64,000 nucleotides of DNA from the NCBI GenBank assembly GCA_037176725.1, contig JAZBRS010000049.1, positions 35,828,001 to 35,892,000 on the forward strand. The letters are read 5' to 3'. Below the pieces are notes generated by a model. It did not search any database, was not told the origin of the DNA, and was given only the letters and a program-made list of their open reading frames with translations. Positions 1 to 12,690 of this stretch are shown here, one piece after another (positions within the stretch are counted from its first letter, which is position 1; every line of letters begins with the position of its first letter). Made by a program: the position numbers and the translations under genes. The DNA comes from Posidonia oceanica (taxonomy: Eukaryota > Streptophyta > Magnoliopsida > Alismatales > Posidoniaceae).

Positions 1-205
1 CGAAACGGTGTGAGAAAACGAAGTAGCACGCGAAACGGTGCGAGAAAACAAAGCGGGCATGCAAAATGATGCTAAGAGGAAAGTGTACACGCAAAACAGT
101 GCCAAAGACGAAGCGGACACGTAAAACGGTGCCAAAAGCAAAGCGGGCACGCAAAACGGTGCCAAAAGCAAAGCGGACACGCAAAACGGTGCCAAAACAA
201 GTGAG
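1..205. repeat. 30-bp minisatellite, about 7 units
   Basis: Seven imperfect head-to-tail units of 30 bp. The consensus resembles gccaaaagcaaagcggacac followed by gcaaaacggt. The outer units diverge more than the two near-identical units around 121-180. The array opens the window, so its left limit is unknown. It lies inside the long LTR-like block described next. Confidence 0.85.
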
Positions 206-3200
206 ATAAAATATCGATAAAGCCATGCAGATGCAAAGAGAAAGGGCAGGAGAAGCAAAGGGGAAGTAAACAGCGCAAGTGTGAGAACGAGCGCTGTTTA
301 AAGACCGTGCAAAGTAGGTGTGAAGACCTACTAAGGGGAAGAGGAGCAGGTGGAGGGATTACCACTGTTTCGTGACTGTTTCCCACCAAAATGTCCCACG
401 ATGTGTCTCGCACGCTGCCAAAAGCTCACGATGCGATCAGATCGTGGAAAAGGGGGAAGGAAGTCGCAATTAGTGGTGAATCCAGGGGAAACGCAACACA
501 AAGCACTGGGAGTACGCGAAAAGAGGAAGCAGTGTCGATAGATAGGAAGAGGGAGTCCTATTCTACATGCTCGAGGAAACAGAAAGCAAAAACGATGCAT
601 ACAATGCAAATGGTGTGCAAATGAATGCTGTGCAAGGGTTCAGGAGGACTTACCTTGGAAATCTGAAGCTTGATCTGAAAACTGCTTGGTCCATGCTGAA
701 GAGCGCTCCATCGGGGTCGCCCAGGTAGCTTGGTTGAGAAGATCCAACGGCTGGATCTGAAGGTATCCCAGCTTCAAGGAAGAGGGGCCAGAACAGGGGA
801 GAAGAATGGATCTAGGTGTACAGGAGGTCCTAGGGGTGTGCACAATAGGTCCTCCCATGTAAATGGAAGCTAAGAATGCTTAAGTGTATGTAAGGAATGC
901 CAAATGCAAGAATGCATGAGTGCAATGCATGCAGAATGCAAGAAAAGACCTAGGGATGATTTTTCAGAAAACTTGGGAACTTATATGCAATTTTTGAAAA
1001 AGTGGGGGTCTAAATGCAAAGATTTTGAAAAGTTAGGGGACTTTCGTGCAAGGTTTTTGAAAACTAGAGGGTCTAAGTGCAATTTTGCAAAATACAGGGT
1101 TCAAAATGCAATTTTACAAAGTAAACATGCATTAGGACAAGTTTTGAAATCATATGGGGGATTAACATGCAAGTTTGAAATATGCAAGGGTTGAAATGCA
1201 ATTTTGTAAGCAAAACAGTGGTCTTAAATGGTCTAAGAATGCAAACAGATGACCTATAAGCAATTTTTAAATATGCAGGGTCAAAAAGGCAATTTTATAA
1301 GCAAAATATGCATTTAAATGACTTTTATAAGTATGCAGGGGACCTATGTGCAATTTTTAAAACATGTAGGGTCTAAAATGCAATTTTATAAGCAAAAGAT
1401 GCATTTAAATGTATGTTGTGCATTAATGAGGGACCTATATGCAAAAATCAGAAAGTACAGGAGAAATAATGCAATGCAGTAAGAAAAATTGAAAAATAAA
1501 TACATAAGTTAACAGAACAGAGGGCTAAAATGCAAATGGGGAAAACAACAGGGTTTAAAAATACAATTTACTAAGGTAAAATATAAACATTAAATCAGAT
1601 TATTGGTAGAATGACTAACATGCAATAATGGAAAACCAGAGGGTCAGAACTAAAATAATCACTGAAAGAAAACATAGCAGAGGGACTAACATGTAATTAA
1701 TTAGTTTTTTAGATTTTTCATGCAATTTCATATGATTTAAATTCAGAATTAAATGTGTTTTAAACAGAGGCAGGACCAGAATGCAATAAAGTAAAAACAA
1801 GGACTGAAAATGCAATTTAGTGGTAAATTAGCTAACTAACAGGAAATAAAGCTACAGTGATCCACAGAACGACGACCACTGTAGCACAGCGCTACCAGAG
1901 GCCGTCGCGAGCAGAGGAGGGGTGCTGGGGGCATGCCGATCGGCTGGGGAGCTTCACCGGAGCTCGACGGAGTCCGGAGCGGCGTCAGGGAGCTGTGACA
2001 ATGCCCGGAGATGGCCAGAGAAGACGACAGAGCGTTGTGAACTAGAGGAGAGTGGGACCGGCGGACGACGCAATGCCATGGCATTCTGGAGCCACCGGAG
2101 AGTTGCTGCTGGCCATGCGGACCTTGGGGGATCGACGGAGCGTCGTTCTACTCACTGGCGCGGCGGGACAGATGCTGGGGTTCGCCGGAGAAGACGATGG
2201 AGCGGCGGCGACGGCTCGGAGCAGGAGGGGGTAAAACCTAAAACTAATGGACGGAAAAGCACACCGAGGAGGAAACTAAGCTAGGGAGAGAGGGAGGTAC
2301 CTCTTTCGCTGGCCGAAACGCCCCCCCGACGTCAGCTGTTTCAGTGGTTGCCGATGAGGTTGGGCCGGGTGCTGCGGAGCTCATCGTCGGCTCGGGATTG
2401 CTGGGATCGACTCAATGGTGCACTCCGGTGCTTCTTGGATGCTCGAAGCGAAGCTTCGGCGATCGGCGTGAGATTCGACTCCAGTGGGTGCTCCGCAGGT
2501 CGCCTGAGGTGGGTACGGGTGTCTGCTACTCTCTGGATTGAACGGAAGCTGCCGGCGAACTTCTGGATGCTCAGTGAGTGTTGCTAGAGGATTGAATTGG
2601 ACAATGGAGGCTTGAGGTGGAAGATGACTGCTGAGGTGATTTTCTGAAAAAAAAAGGGGGCAGGTGTTTGCTATGAATGGTTTGGTCTGTGGAGAGTTGT
2701 CGGGCTGAAGGATGAGTGGGTTAGGAAGATGATGTTACAGGTAGTTGGGCGGTGGATTTTGGGAAGGCTTCGGGCTCAGAGGAGTTGGGAATTCTGGGAA
2801 AGGGTGATGTTGGGTTCTGCGGTGGAAAAGGAGGAGTTGGAAGGTGGTTTCAGGGTGGTTCGGGCTGTGGAAGGGTGGCCTGGAATGCTGGGAGTTTGGG
2901 TGGATTTAGGGACGGAATTGGGGATTCTACTGGGAGTTAGGGGCTCTGTGTGGACGAAAAGGAAGAGGGGGAAGAAGGCCGTTCTGCAGTGGAAGATACT
3001 GGGGATTTGGGTGGCTTCTGAGTTCTGAATTCTCTCACTCTCTCTCTGGGATGACGAAAAGGGCGTTAAAGGAGGAGAAGAGGTGAGGCTTTTATCAGGG
3101 GCTGAAGCTGCGAGTGGACGCGGGATGAGGGATTCAAATCCCACCGGCGCGAGCACTGGAGCTGATGGAGAGAGGCGGCCGGCGAGGAGACGGGCAATAA

Positions 3201-5041
3201 ATGCCCCCTGGAAGAACCGCTGAGAGACGAGAGAAAAGAGGAGTGAGCTGTAGGTGGAAATGACCGAGAGGGAAGGAGATCGAATTTGAATGGAGGGAGG
3301 GAGTTGGCTGGTTCGCGGGAAGGAAGAGAAGCTGAAGAGGAAGAAGGAAGAAGAAGGGGAGAAGTGGGAGGACGGGCATAGGCCGAGCCTGGCGTGCGGA
3401 GGAGGGAAATAAAAGAAAAAAGAAAAGAAGGAAGGAGGGGGAGAGGGCCAGTTGGGCCGGACCAAAGATAAGGAAGGAAAATTAAAAAGAAAGAAAGGAA
3501 GAAAGGAAGAAGAAGAAGGAGAAGAAAATTAAAACAGAAATAGAAATAAAAATAGAAAAAAATTTGAAAATGTTTTTACAGTAGTTGTCTAAGTTAGGAT
3601 TTTAAGTTGGGCTTTTAATGGTTGTTTTTAGTTGGTTAATTAGGGTTAGAAATAGTTTTAGTTTTGATTTGAGTTTGGATTTAAGTTTTCTTTAAATTGT
3701 TTTTGATTTTGTTTTAAATGTTTGTTAAGTTTTTAAATTTTAATTTTTTTTAGTTAGGTTTTTCTTGTTAAATACTCGAGATGTTAATTAGGATTTTTTT
3801 TTTAAGTTTGTTTTTAGATTAATTAGAGTGAGTTTTGGCTTTTGATTTTAATCTTTTCAGGGTTTTGTTTAAGTTTCCTTTTAGATTTGATTTTGTTCGT
3901 TAATTTCTTTTAATATTTTTTAGGTTAGGTTTTCTTGTTAAGTTTTTAATTAGGTGTTCTTAAATTTTGATTGTTTGTTTTTATTTTTTAATTAAGTTTT
4001 CAATTTTTTTCTTTTGAAGATTGTTAAGTTAGGTTTTTTCCTTAATTACTAGCCTTAGCATTTTTTAAGTGTTTTCTTTCTTTTAGGATTTGTTTTCTTA
4101 ATTGTTTTTAGTAGGGTCTTCACTTTTACTTGTTTTGATTGTACTTTGGTTTCTTTCTTGATTTTACAGCATTTTCCTTTTGTTTGTTTTGCATTTTTAA
4201 GTTGCATTCTTAGTTTTCCATTTTAGCTAGATTTAGTTAGGTTTTTGGTTTTTAATGGTTTGTTTAAGTTTTTAATTATTTCTTTTAGGGTTTTGGTTTG
4301 CTTTCCCTTTGTTTTAGGGCTTTAGAGGTTTTTAAGGATTTTTTAGGGATTTAGTAGAAGAGAGGAAAAGAAAAGAAAAAGGAAGGAGAAAAGGGAGAAA
4401 TGGAGGAGTAAGGAGGAAAAAGAGGAGTTGAAAGAAAATAATTTTTTGAAAGTCAAAGAAAATGCTAAAAATAAGATAAAAATAAAAATAAGATTGAGAA
4501 GAGATAGATGCACAAGGGGGCCCACAGCCAGGCAAGAAGAAGGGAGAGAAGGGGGTGAAAAGAGGGAGGATAATCAGGAGAGAGAGAGGAGAGAGAAAAG
4601 AATAATCTAAGAGAGAGAAAAGGATAATTTGGGTAAATGGAGGGGTTAGGGGTTTTGAAAAGAGGTGAAATTTGGGAAGTGTGCAGCCTAGGGTCCCTAG
4701 TGTTGGACCTAGGGTTTTGATCTGGTTTTGGGAAAGTTTTGAAAGGGTTTTGAGGAGTAGAAAAAAGGGTAGTTTTGCCTAGGTTTTCTAGGATTTTTAG
4801 GAGTGGTTTTGGTTTGAAATTTTCTAAGTGTTTGGGTAGGTTTGCCAAGTTGGGGATGGTGAGTTTTCTTATGATTTTTGGATAGATTTTGGGCCAGGAA
4901 AAGGGGTGTAATCTTAGGTCAAGTTTAGGCTAGTTTTGAAGGATAGGATGAAAAGGAATGTGTAGTTTTGACCTAGGTTTGGATCCAGAAGTCACCAGAA
5001 GATTCCAATTGATTCAAGCCTGTCAAAATGGGGTGTCAACA
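1..5041 (-). mobile_element. Very long LTR (Tat/Ogre-like Ty3 retrotransposon), left end outside window
   Basis: The block ends at 5040-5041 with GTGTCAACA, whose reverse complement TGTTGACACCCC is a typical LTR start of Tat/Ogre-type Ty3 elements; this sets the likely minus orientation. Immediately to the right the sequence changes to the middle of an unrelated LTR (see 5042-6392), as expected for an insertion. No gag or pol homology is visible. The body is non-coding: the minisatellite, a 600-1830 stretch with repeated 'gggtctaaatgcaa' phrases, a GC-rich part at 1850-2560, GA-rich tracts at 3280-3560 and 4340-4620, and a T/G-rich tract at 3560-4330. A 5-kb LTR suits the Ogre type, but the family assignment rests on the terminus and length only. 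Confidence 0.45.
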
Positions 5042-6392
5042 CACATATAACGCCTCCCAAGCGCCCATAGATCAAATTTTTGACCCAGTCTTTCGTCGTT
5101 GCGATTTTAATTGTAAATATCTAGTATTTGAATTTAGAATTTAAAGTTTTGATTTGGATTTGTTTCCAACGTAAGAGATGTGCTTGTAAGTCTATAGATA
5201 GACCATTGTTGTAAATCTAGAGATATCATCTTCCACCCTTTGGGCTTAGACTTTTCCTCTTTTATTTTGGAGAGCTTCAAGTGTTCTACTTGATGTAATT
5301 TCTAATTCTATCAATAAAACTTCATTTTCTCTTCAATTATGTCTTTTATTTCAATTCCTATTTCTAAGTTTTTATTTTCTGTCATTTCCATGTGCAACTA
5401 ATTTCTAGATCTAAGGTTTATGCCCCGTTTGGTAAAAAATTTAGAATAGATTTTAGATATATAATCTTGATTCTGTGTACGTAAGTCGAGGTAGAATAGC
5501 TGTAAGATTATGGGTGTAAAAGCTGTTTGGTGTAAAAGATAGATTCTCCCGTAATCAAATTAATGTTGGATTCTCAAGCAAAGTATAAAAACATAATCAG
5601 TTTTGTATAGGCTAATGTGCAGAATCTGTTATTTCAATAGGTGTTTGGTTTAGCTAATGGTCATATTAAGATTCTGGGATAATCTGTAGGCCCAAAATCT
5701 TTACCAAACGGGATCTTAGATGAAGTTCTTATAAATTTCAAATGTTGTGATTAAATCTCTCTTTGTCTTTTAATTTTTTAATGTCATGATTACTTAGACT
5801 AGTTGTATATTGCATGACTCTCTGTGATAAACTTTGATAGATTAATATTGATTACATATTTTTAGTCTATGCTTAGGGAAGAGTAATTGGAGATCATGTG
5901 TATAATCTTAGATTTAATGTATATCATTTGATTTAGTTTAATTTGTGTGTTTTTATCTAGTACTTGATATTCTATAGTGCGTTGCATATAGATTATGCTT
6001 GTTAGGATAAAAACCATTGAGTTAAACTATTTAAATCAAGAAGAGAGATAGAGAATGGATTTAGTCATGCATCTTGTACTTACATGAATGGATTTGAAAA
6101 CTCTAGTTCTCTTTTCTTTTGAAATTTCTTTAAGTGTTTAAAATCAATCAACTATTAAATAATCACTCGAATCCGATATCTTGAATCCATCTTCTTCATC
6201 CATCATTAACTGACAATTAATATTTACTATATTACTTTATTCTCTGTAGGATCAACTCGTACCTGCATACGTACTACATAGTTATATTTAAAATTTTAAA
6301 TTTTAAATTTTGGAATCATATAGATTACAACAAGGAGGAATATTTAAATTTAAATACAGATGCACTTACAATATATTTAAAATTTGACATCA
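5042..6392 (+). mobile_element. Partial LTR (copy A), truncated by the long LTR at its left
   Basis: From 'cgcctcccaagcgccc' (about 5051) to the terminal 'gacatca' at 6392 this aligns throughout with the complete solo LTR at 42578-43849. Shared landmarks include the leader after 'gggcttagactt', 'tatcaataaaactt' (polyadenylation signal, about 5309), and 'tctctgtaggatcaactcgtac' against 'tctctgtgggatcgacccgtac'. Copy A lacks the first ~320 bp of the LTR because the long LTR element inserted there. It carries a 295-bp MITE at 5421-5715 and a short local expansion near 6285-6360. No coding sequence is present. Confidence 0.7.
5421..5715. mobile_element. Tourist-like (PIF/Harbinger) MITE with TTA duplication
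   Basis: A 295-bp block with inverted ends (CCCGTTTGGTAAA at the left, TTTACCAAACGGG at the right), flanked by TTA at 5418-5420 and 5716-5718. The paralogous LTR at 42578-43849 reads 'gggtttagataaag' with a single TTA and no insert, so it is an empty-site control. A 3-bp TWA duplication is the signature of PIF/Harbinger MITEs. There is no coding capacity. Confidence 0.8.
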
Positions 6393-8622
6393 TATAGATG
6401 CACTTCCTATTGTATCTTGATTCCTTTATGAGATGATTAGGGTGTATGCTAGTTTCAAGTGGAATTTGGCTAGAAACCTGTAATCTAGGTATTATACGTA
6501 GATATTGGTGCTTCTTATGTATGACGCATGCCCTGTAGCATCTTACGCTTTTAGCTGGTAATCTAAGTAGTTCTGTAAAATTAATTGATATAATGACTTA
6601 GGGTGCTAAGTTTTTCCCTTAAATTACTCAGATGTAAAGAAAGATTTATGGATGATCTAGGATGTTTTTCCATAAATTTTGATTTTGTGTGTGTGTGTGG
6701 TGCACTGAATAAATATTCAGAGGCACAGGTAGGGTGTAGGACACAGAATGAGCTATGTTTTATGTAAAACACAGGGACTCTGGCGTCCTACACTTTACTG
6801 CAGTTTTCCTTATATTCTATTTAGTGGTTACTGTTGTTGCATGCTGGGAGTATGAATGGAGTCCCAGGTGCATTTTTTATCAATGTTGAGCACTCTGCAT
6901 GTGTGATGTCAAAGTTATCCAAGAGGTTCCGTGCGAATGGTCCACGCATTTTGGTTGATACAGCAGGATGCTATGGCCTATTACGTTAGAGTGTGGTTTG
7001 GCTTTATTTGAAAAAGGTTTTCAAATGTTTTCTACTATTTTCTGTTTGTGGAGACCAAGAAGTCGAAGAGGTTGAGGTTTGTGGACCAATAGGACTGAGG
7101 TTGAGGTTCGGGAGCCAAGAGTGCCGAAGGATCGTGCTGACAACCAAGGACGATTGATACCTTTGGAGAGTCATGTGCGAGGCTTGGGTTGAGGTTCCGA
7201 GTTGAGTGCCGGTAGGGTCAGGGATAAGAGTCCCTGAGTGGCTGAGGCGCAAAGACTGGTGTATCGGCAGAATCAGGGGTTTAGATTTCCTTGGGTAACC
7301 CGAGTACCAAGGTCGCCAATAATGTGTACCCTGTGAGTCTTGGCCCGAACGTGATATGCACATGCCTTGCTTCTGGTGACGCCTCATAGTAGAAAGGTGT
7401 AAGGGTTCTTCAAAGAGGAGGGACCTAGGATGAGTGGCCTCCTTCGTAGGGTGGCTCGTCCGTGGCAATGCAGTGTGCTTCGACGACTGCTTGTGGCCGA
7501 CGTCGGTTGCTTGGGCCTGAGCGACACGACACGTGTGTGAGTGTGTTGTTGTGGTGTGCTGTATACAATAGAGCGTTTAGGCACTATTGGCTGTCTGATC
7601 CGCACATTAAGTATGCGGATTCAAACCACGTGTTTTGAGTTACTCAAGGATAATTGAGTGCTCTATATTGCGTTAAGTTCTCAGCAAAATTTATCATTGC
7701 GTTTTGGGTGCATGCTTGAATGATAAGATGCACCAAGTTTTCTATACTTCGATCTTTGTGGCTTTGATATTTGAGAAGCATAGTGGACCTGGTTTTGGTA
7801 GAGTAGCTTGAGATGCATGTGTTAGAGTTTTTACTTGCATGCTCTTGATTGATTTTGGAATCGATGTCTTTGATTGCCTGGTTAGGATTTAGGGCAAGTT
7901 GCAGATAGGAGATTTGTAATTCGTCTAGCGTGCGTTACATGTGCGTATTTTTGTCAGGATTGTGGATTATGTTGATATTTCAACGGTTTTAATATTGTTT
8001 TCATGATGCATATTCTAGTAACTCGTACGTATCATGATTTTAGAGGTTTTTAGTAGATTTCTAGGAGCATCTATATTGGGATGTCAATGTGGTTTCGAGT
8101 TGTGGATTCGAGTTGTGGTTTTCGAGTCGGTTTTCCTGTGGATTTCGGACATTGTGTGGCGGTGCACGCACATGTGGCTTGGTGTATCGCGTCTTTCTGT
8201 GGTTTTGACTTTTGACATCATTGTTGTAATGTATGTCTCAGATTTGTGGGTTTTCGCTCGTAGTGGTGGTATGTCATGCTTGCGTGTTCCACCAACACAT
8301 TTCAGTTCAATTTTCTTGTTATTTTGTAGAATTGGGTTCTACCTTGTATTGATTTCAGTTTTTTACTCCTAATCGATGTGTACTGGGTGACCTTTTTAGC
8401 AGTCACTCATGTGTACTTTGTTTTGATGTTTTGCAGGTGCTAGTTAAAAAATAGTTTACTTTCTAGTGTATATAGAGCAGTCACTCAACCACACATCGAG
8501 GATCTTGGGTAAATGTTCTTTTTTGTTAATTTACTAATGCTATAGTAGGAAATTGGATATATTTTTATTTTAATAAAAAAATTATATGATTTATTAGGTA
8601 TGTGACGATTGAGGTTGTTACA
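6393..8622 (+). mobile_element. Degraded Del/Tekay-like LTR (copy B)
   Basis: The segment is diverged but homologous to the LTR at 16121-19389. 'gaggttgttaca' at 8611-8622 matches 'cgggtcgttaca' at 19378-19389. The 240 bp before it (gggtgacc...gtcactca.gtgtactttg...ttttgcaggtg) and the motif 'gcactattggctgtctgatccgc' (7580-7603) also match. The left limit is approximate and no terminal TG was fixed. There are no gag or pol domains, and open frames in it (for example 7004-7605 on the minus strand) have no family resemblance. Confidence 0.55.
6686..6700. repeat. Short TG microsatellite
   Basis: A run of TG dinucleotides inside the degraded LTR. It has no other significance that can be seen. 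Confidence 0.6.
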
Positions 8623-10522
8623 CTAAATCAATCACAAAAACAAAGAAAATCAGCAAACACACATATGTATTCTATTGAGTAATTTCATTAAACGCCTTCC
8701 AGACTACAAACCTTCCACCTTGGACATCTATAGAAATACCTCCCTCTACTATCCTCTTTATTAGAAATGTGAATCAGACATGATCTGCGACATCCACAAG
8801 TAGGAGGGGGTAGGCATTTTAATGGGTTAGATCTTGAGAGGGAGATAGAGTGTAACTCACTCATGAAGAAGAAGAAGAAGAAAGTACTGGTAGAACTAGT
8901 AAAAGTGCAAGATGAACTAAGAATGAATGAGAGGAAAAACTAAACAAGAAAGAGAAGGAGAAGCTGAAGAAGAATAGATAGAGTAGGAGAGGAAGAACTA
9001 ACAGGGAAGAAGAAGAAGAACCATTGAAGAAGGAGAACTATTTGAGAAGGGAAGGACATGCAAGCAAATGACAACTTGTATTCGTTGAAATTCAAAAAAG
9101 GACATGCAAAGAAATATAACTTTCTAAGGACAAAATAGACTTTTTTTATGCACTTAATAGACTAAACTAACATTAAGTCATGACTGTTAACCACAAGGAC
9201 ATTGTAGACAAGTTTTGGATTATGTAAAGTCTTACAAGAAAATAAGTTCTATATAAGAACATATCGACAAATATAAGTTCTAAGAGCATGTGATCACAAA
9301 TCCCCAAAAAAAATACAAATTTGCCGTGGTGGTCTTGTTGATTGTCAAATCAATTAGAAACAGTTAATTATAGTAATACATAATACATTCTGATACCATA
9401 TAAAATGTCCATTCACAAAACTATAATATTTGGTTGTTAATTTGGAGAAATCAAATGCACATTCCGATACCCATAATATTATGGAGAAATCAATAGGATT
9501 TGGTTATTAATTTGTGTTAATTATGTCACTTAATATTCAAGTTGTAGTCAAACTGCCAATATGAATGAAATTAAATATATAAATGTATTAAATAGAATTT
9601 TATTATATTATTGTAGAGGTAACATATTCAATCATTAGATTAAAAAAATGAGAATTTGATCCAAGGAAGAAATGATAGTTAATGATTGTGATGGGGAACA
9701 TTTTTAAATATGAATATTGATTGTGTCTAAAGTTAAAAAAGAAACAAATATTTATCATGGATTTATCAATGGTGTGCTCCCAAATCATGTGCCCAAAAGT
9801 CATTACAAATGCAATTAAATTCCATAGCAGCAATTTTAGTGTCTTTTAACTTCTAAAGACACATTTTGGTGTACTAGTGTTTATTTAATGTTTTTTTCCT
9901 TAACAAATGGTATAATATATTCCTATCCTCTCTTTTATACGTAGGAAGAAACATACAATATAGATCATACAATTAGCGTGATGATCAAACATAAACATCA
10001 TTCAACAACTTTCTTATGTTAGTGGCTTATCACGCCTTCCTCAACTGGCAAGCTCATTTTTATGGGACCTAGGAGAGGTCATACGTACTGATATAGAAGC
10101 TAATCATTCTAGATATTTACTATTTGTTAATATATACAGAGATGTCAAACACAAGTTCACATGTATTATGCAAGATGATTTTGAGCTTATTGAAAACATA
10201 TACAACTTTTCCTATTTGTTTAACTTAAGGTCCGTTTAGACGATTACAACAATTACTTGAGCATTCTGTGGCCTTCCTTGAATAAAAAAATTACACATAC
10301 CAATGTAGATGTCAAATATGTTTTAATATTTTAGATAATTTTTCTTTTAAATTATAATAATATTATATTGAGAGAATTTACAATATCTCCAAGGACACTA
10401 GGTTTTGGTGGATATTAAATTTTTTTAATCTTAATCGTTAATTCAAACAAATGCATGATGAGTTTTACAAGTACAAGTAAACTATTGTAACTATTAGTAC
10501 AAAGATGCAACTTTGAAAGGGT
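8623..10522. other. No gene found (AT-rich intergenic)
   Basis: About 1.9 kb without a convincing coding frame. It contains a GAA/GAG-rich purine tract at 8860-9050 and generally AT-rich sequence. I see no terminal repeats or transposase remnants here. Confidence 0.6.
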
Positions 10523-10530
10523 GAATTACC

Positions 10531-11094
10531 TAGGGATGGAAAATAAGTTAATGAATCAGATTAGAGTCAATCCATTTCCAACCTAATTCATTTACGCAGA
10601 ACCCAAATTCAACTCGTTTATTAAATGGATTGAAATTTCTAATCTAAATTCAATTCATTTGTAAACGAGTTGACCCAACACAACTCCTTTAACCCATTTA
10701 TATTGTTAAATGAGTTAGAAAGGTCTACTCGACTTGTTTAACCCGTTAAACCTGTTTAATCTTATCGAACATTGAACATTATCATAAATAAAATAAAATA
10801 AAAGCCTAAATAATTACTCACAAGACACAAGTGAATAACTATTACATAAATAACATAAATCAAATCAAAGTTTATAACCACATATTTTAATAAGCTTAAA
10901 TTAAAAAATTATGTATTTAATTCTTTATACTGATCGGTTGGTCATAAACAGATTATCTCTGTTGAACCTGAATTCAACCTATTTATTAAACGAGTTAAAC
11001 GGGTTAACCCACTTTTGACTGGAATTCATTTAAGCCCAACCTTAATCCATTTAGATGTTGGGTTCGAGGGTCAAATAAAAAATTGCCACCCCTA
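10531..11094. mobile_element. hAT-type MITE, 564 bp
   Basis: The ends are inverted: TAGGGATGGAAAA at the left, and the right end read in reverse is TAGGGGTGGCAAT. The flanks carry an 8-bp near-duplication: GAATTACC at 10523-10530 and GAGTTACC at 11095-11102 (7 of 8 identical). TA-starting termini with an 8-bp duplication are characteristic of hAT MITEs. No coding capacity. Confidence 0.8.
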
Positions 11095-11298
11095 GAGTTA
11101 CCCTATAAGATTCTATTTTTATCTTATCCCTCTCGTAGAAAAATATTTCGCCTTATCCTTGAAAACCCTAACTTTGCCACTAGTCCTAGAATTATTTGTT
11201 GCGATTTATACAGAATTCATCTATATAATGTCATTCCACTAGCTTTTTCAAAATTCATTCCACTATTTTCATTGTCTACTATTAATAATCACTGCAAT

Positions 11299-11817
11299 TA
11301 GGGTTCAAAGGATATGGGATATGGATTATTACAGGATTCGTTTCATATTTGTATCTGTATCTGTTTTTTAAGTATAAGGATTATTCATATCCGTCTCGAG
11401 TAAATACGGATACGGATATGGATATAATCATTATTTTTCATATCTATATCTGTTATCCTTATTATATCTATATTACATGTATATTCTTCAAGTTGATTGT
11501 TATATGTATATATTTAATGATATTAGTCATAATCTATTGATTTTCATATAATTAGTTACGTAAAGTATATGCACTTGCTTATGATTCAAGTCCTACATTT
11601 AAAATTCTTGATATTCTATGATATATGTTTTTTTATCCATATCCCTCCGTCAAATATCGTATTGCATCCATATTCATATATATTCACTTTTTAAGGATAT
11701 GAATATGCACTTTTTATATCCAGATGACATCTACATCCATATATATAAGTAATTCAAAAACGATTGTGGATATGGCAACACCTAGATCTATATTGTATCT
11801 GATCCTTTGCATCCCTA
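11299..11817. mobile_element. hAT-type MITE, 519 bp, family copy 1
   Basis: Similar along its whole length to 28967-29486. It is rich in 'atccatatccgtatcc'-type phrases. The ends are TAGGGTTCAAAGGAT and, inverted, TAGGGATGCAAAGGAT. The flanks ACTGCAAT (11291-11298) and ACTACAAC (11818-11825) match at 6 of 8 positions. The two copies are 519 and 520 bp long, which supports the boundaries. Confidence 0.8.
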
Positions 11818-12211
11818 ACTACAACAGTGTCATACACCGATTCAAGCATATCAAAAAATAAAATGATCCACTAAAAGTAAAAGGCACAACGTGATATTTT
11901 ACAAGAAACAAAATTTACCCAAAAAAATGTTCTTTGATCCATTTGATCTCATAATGCTGTTTGGTCTTGTGAGTTTTTTTGGATGTTTTTTCTTTTTGAC
12001 AAAAATAACTATCAACCTCATGCATGTGGTATCATCACTTTTCAAATAATACAGATCCCTAATCTGCAAACAAACAGTGCTTATGATTTTCATATGCATT
12101 GGACTTTTCCTAGCCCACATCGTTATCCATTATGACAAGAAAATTAAAAGAGAAACTTGTTGCATCTACTATATTAAAGGAACTCTTCATGCAACTTCCA
12201 CGCCCCACACG

Positions 12212-12232
12212 CCCCCCCCCCCCCCCCCCCCC
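12212..12232. repeat. Poly-C tract (21 C)
   Basis: Uninterrupted run of cytosines near the 5' end of the Helitron-like element. The length in the assembly may be unreliable. Confidence 0.8.
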
Positions 12233-12298
12233 AATATGGACCAAACCTTTCTTAAAATGTCCCAATTTGTCGTTTATTAAATTACTATTTACTAAAAT

Positions 12299-12690
12299 AT
12301 GATTGATTTCACTAATACGAAATTACCAAAAATAACTCAAATCTATTTAAATTTCAAAATTAAATTCTTTACTAAAGACCATACATGATTGATTTAAGTA
12401 ATACAAAAAAAAAGTCAATTCTATTTAAATTTTAAAATTGAAATCTTTCCTAAATTAAAATTGAAATCTCATTAATTGATCTAAACAATACAAAATTACT
12501 ATATAGAGGTCAATTCTATTTAAATTTGAAAATTGAAATCTTTCCTAAATTAAAATTGAAATCTCATTACTGTCATGATTGATTTAAACGATACAAAATT
12601 ACTATATAAATGTCAATTCTATTTAAATTTGAAAATTGAAATCTTCCCTAAATTAATACTGTCAATTTGAAATCTTAGTAATTTTCTTGA
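12299..12690. repeat. Tandem repeat of about 90-105 bp, roughly 4 units
   Basis: Each unit contains 'tgattgatttaa.caatac', then 'tcaattctatttaaatttgaaaattgaaatc'. Unit starts are near 12299, 12388, 12474 and 12577. The array lies inside the Helitron-like element. It is AT-rich and non-coding. Confidence 0.65.

Noticed and set aside
2776..3465. 229-codon open frame on the minus strand
   Set aside because: Low-complexity Pro/Ser/Phe composition produced by GA-rich sequence of the long LTR; no domain or splice pattern.
7004..7605. Minus-strand frames of 154 and 73 codons
   Set aside because: Located in a degraded Del-like LTR; no family resemblance and not present in the homologous LTR copy.
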